Positions 62,970 through 64,000 of a stretch of DNA of 64,000 nt are shown in pieces. The translations under genes were made by a program, and so were the position numbers. The notes under the pieces are model-generated. The model ran no database searches and was not told the DNA's origin. It saw only the letters and a program-made list of their open reading frames with translations. The stretch's first letter is position 1. The number at the start of each line of letters is the position of its first letter. The stretch comes from Chitinophagales bacterium (GTDB taxonomy: Bacteria; Bacteroidota; Bacteroidia; Chitinophagales; UBA8649), in NCBI GenBank assembly GCA_020635975.1, contig JACJYT010000003.1:372001-436000 (forward strand), given 5' to 3'.

Positions 62970-63407
62970 CTATTTCGCTAATCCTTGACTGTTTGGATCG
63001 TCGATAAGGGCAATATGGTAATAAACAAACTCGAGCTTTTCGAAATCTTCTTCCTGATTTTGGTAGGCTTCGAAATTGCTAAATTTACCCCACACCTGAA
63101 TCCAGAAATTATCTTGAAGTCCTCGTATACTCGCATAAGCATTGTAAGAAGAGCTAGCGTAGCTATTTAGTCCTTCGCCACATTCGATCAGATAAATAGG
63201 GCAGGCAATGCCCAGACTGTCGTTGCTCGTGCTTTTAAAAAGTAATTCTTGCTTGGTGTTGAGTACTAGGGTGCCTATTAATTCTATAGCAGCTGTATCT
63301 GTTTCAAGAGTAGTGCAAAGGCTTAGATCATTGTTAGCATTTTGTGATGACTCTTGTTGGCAAGCAACTAAGCTGATAAGGAAGAATAAGGCAAGATAGC
63401 TTTTCAT
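62970..63407 (-). CDS. small lipoprotein, function unknown
   Basis: 145 residues with a lipobox-type signal (ISLVACQQE, modified Cys at about 16). The mature part is beta-rich with ELIGTLVLNTKQELLF, PIYLIECGEG and IQVWGKF near the middle; no family is recognised. It is the downstream member of a minus-strand group of lipoprotein-sized genes whose upstream neighbours are at 63452 and 63883. Confidence 0.75.
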   Translation of the reverse strand: MKSYLALFFLISLVACQQESSQNANNDLSLCTTLETDTAAIELIGTLVLNTKQELLFKSTSNDSLGIACPIYLIECGEGLNSYASSSYNAYASIRGLQDNFWIQVWGKFSNFEAYQNQEEDFEKLEFVYYHIALIDDPNSQGLAK

Positions 63408-63451
63408 TTCATTGTAGTTAGAACTAGTAATACATGCATCAATATAGATAC

Positions 63452-63871
63452 TTAATATTCGTATAACACACCTTGATTGCTATCGCTTAGATTCAAATAA
63501 ACCCGATCGCCATCTACTTGTAAATTAGAAATATCGAAGCTTAATTCTTTGGTAAAATAAGCTAGGCATAACTCGTCATTTTTAAGCGATAATCTTAAAT
63601 TTCTTTGTGGTGGGTAGGACTCTAAAATAGCCTCAGAATCAATAAGTTTCACTTCCCAGCTATCGCCGCTGCAGCCACTCGCGCCAAAAATTAGATGCAA
63701 GCAGTTATCTTCGATCCAGATGCTGTCTATGCTTACTAAATCGGAAGGAGCGTTATTGTATTGAGCTATGCTGCTTATGCTTGCTAAATCGCAAGTGCTG
63801 TTGATGTCTTTGTTTTTGCTGCAAGCCAAGAGACTAAGAGCCAAGAAACTGAGTACTAGTGTATATTTCAT
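63452..63871 (-). CDS. small lipoprotein related to the one at 44841
   Basis: 139 residues from ATG 63871 (MKYTLVLSFLALSLLACSKNKD), with a clear lipobox LLAC; ATG 63877 would add two residues, and TTG 63895 would overlap the preceding ORF. The body has FGASGCSGDSWEVKLIDSEA, NDELCLAYFTKELSFDISNLQ, matching the Cys and FD[IL]S spacing of the lipoprotein at 44841-45296. Family unnamed; a disulphide between the two conserved Cys is likely. Follows the truncated propeller gene by 11 bp, so probably one operon. Confidence 0.78.
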   Translation of the reverse strand: MKYTLVLSFLALSLLACSKNKDINSTCDLASISSIAQYNNAPSDLVSIDSIWIEDNCLHLIFGASGCSGDSWEVKLIDSEAILESYPPQRNLRLSLKNDELCLAYFTKELSFDISNLQVDGDRVYLNLSDSNQGVLYEY

Positions 63872-63882
63872 AATCATAGGTT

Positions 63883-64000
63883 TTAATTTGTCCAAGTCAC
63901 TTTTAATCGGGCATCTACAAAGTCTTTCCCGTCAAAAATACAGAGACCTTGCCAAGTTCCAAACCAAAGGAAGCCATTTTTATCTTCAAAGATACTTTGA
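63883..64000 (-). CDS. C-terminal fragment of a two-component-regulator-propeller-like protein
   Basis: Only the last 38 codons are inside the window; the gene continues beyond 64000. The readable end is SIFEDKNGFLWFGTWQGLCIF, then DGKDFVDARLKVTWTN and stop. The G.LWFGT..GL.. pattern is the Reg_prop (beta-propeller) repeat of sensor domains and related exported proteins. Whether it is a sensor kinase or a stand-alone propeller cannot be told here. Confidence 0.7.
   Translation of the reverse strand, partial: QSIFEDKNGFLWFGTWQGLCIFDGKDFVDARLKVTWTN

Noticed and set aside
1..64000. tRNA, rRNA, tmRNA or other structured RNA genes
   Set aside because: I looked for cloverleaf-like and rRNA-like sequences by eye in intergenic gaps and saw none; a covariance search would be decisive.

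Overview
The window is a low-GC chromosomal segment from a member of the Bacteroidota, most likely a flavobacterial or cryomorph-like marine or aquatic lineage. Four things support this. PorQ of the type IX secretion system (T9SS) is present, along with several large secreted proteins that end in T9SS sorting domains. One protein carries SprB repeats and a gliding-type C-terminus. Many genes have the Bacteroidota -7 element TAnnTTTG just upstream and lack clear Shine-Dalgarno sequences. There is also a Bacteroidota-type Hc1-like histone and a short MenE. The gene order looks chromosomal (dnaK, panB, lysA, folK, valS, rnhA, rimO, rpsA). The only mobile element recognised is one IS3-family copy.

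Layout. 1-6 kb: the 3' part of a giant surface protein with collagen-like Gly-X-Y repeats, YadA-like head repeats and a C-terminal S74 intramolecular chaperone. Its reading frame is broken by a scrambled stretch at 430-660. 6-12 kb: an exonuclease, an SRPBCC protein, dnaK, panB, an aspartoacylase-like enzyme and an MscS-type channel. 12.2-16.4 kb: a repeat-rich island with two tandem paralogous T9SS cargo genes, five octamer-periodic non-coding arrays, a REP-like inverted repeat and a MITE-like palindrome. 16.4-27 kb: msrB-lysA, an esterase-PKD T9SS protein, small secreted proteins, an OmpA-family protein, a deoxynucleoside kinase-folK pair and sppA. 27-39 kb: a 1957-residue SprB-repeat adhesin, an IS3-family element in a convergent gap, an Hc1-like gene, a BspA/DUF285 protein with nine 72-bp repeats, and a SUMF1-type lipoprotein-like gene. 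39-52.6 kb: valS, a WYL-domain protein, menE, rnhA, rluF, a three-gene polysaccharide set (flippase, chain length, ligase/polymerase), proline dehydrogenase and a lipoate ligase. 52.6-64 kb: SPOR, Mpo1-like, DUF1571-LysM and SixA proteins, rimO-bshC, porQ, rpsA with an extra N-terminal helix-hairpin-helix, and a cluster of small lipoproteins.

Themes. Surface display dominates: at least seven proteins appear to be exported, five of them large and repeat-rich, and porQ encodes part of the export machine. Bacillithiol (bshC), MsrB and DnaK indicate thiol and protein stress handling. Most housekeeping genes look ordinary.

The least explained signals are the octamer-phased arrays that end exactly at stop codons, the mosaic divergence of the tandem paralogs, and the in-frame proline dehydrogenase/lipoate ligase junction that has lost its expected ATG. 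Two places (430-660 and about 51754) look like assembly indels as much as biology. No tRNA, rRNA or CRISPR array was seen.
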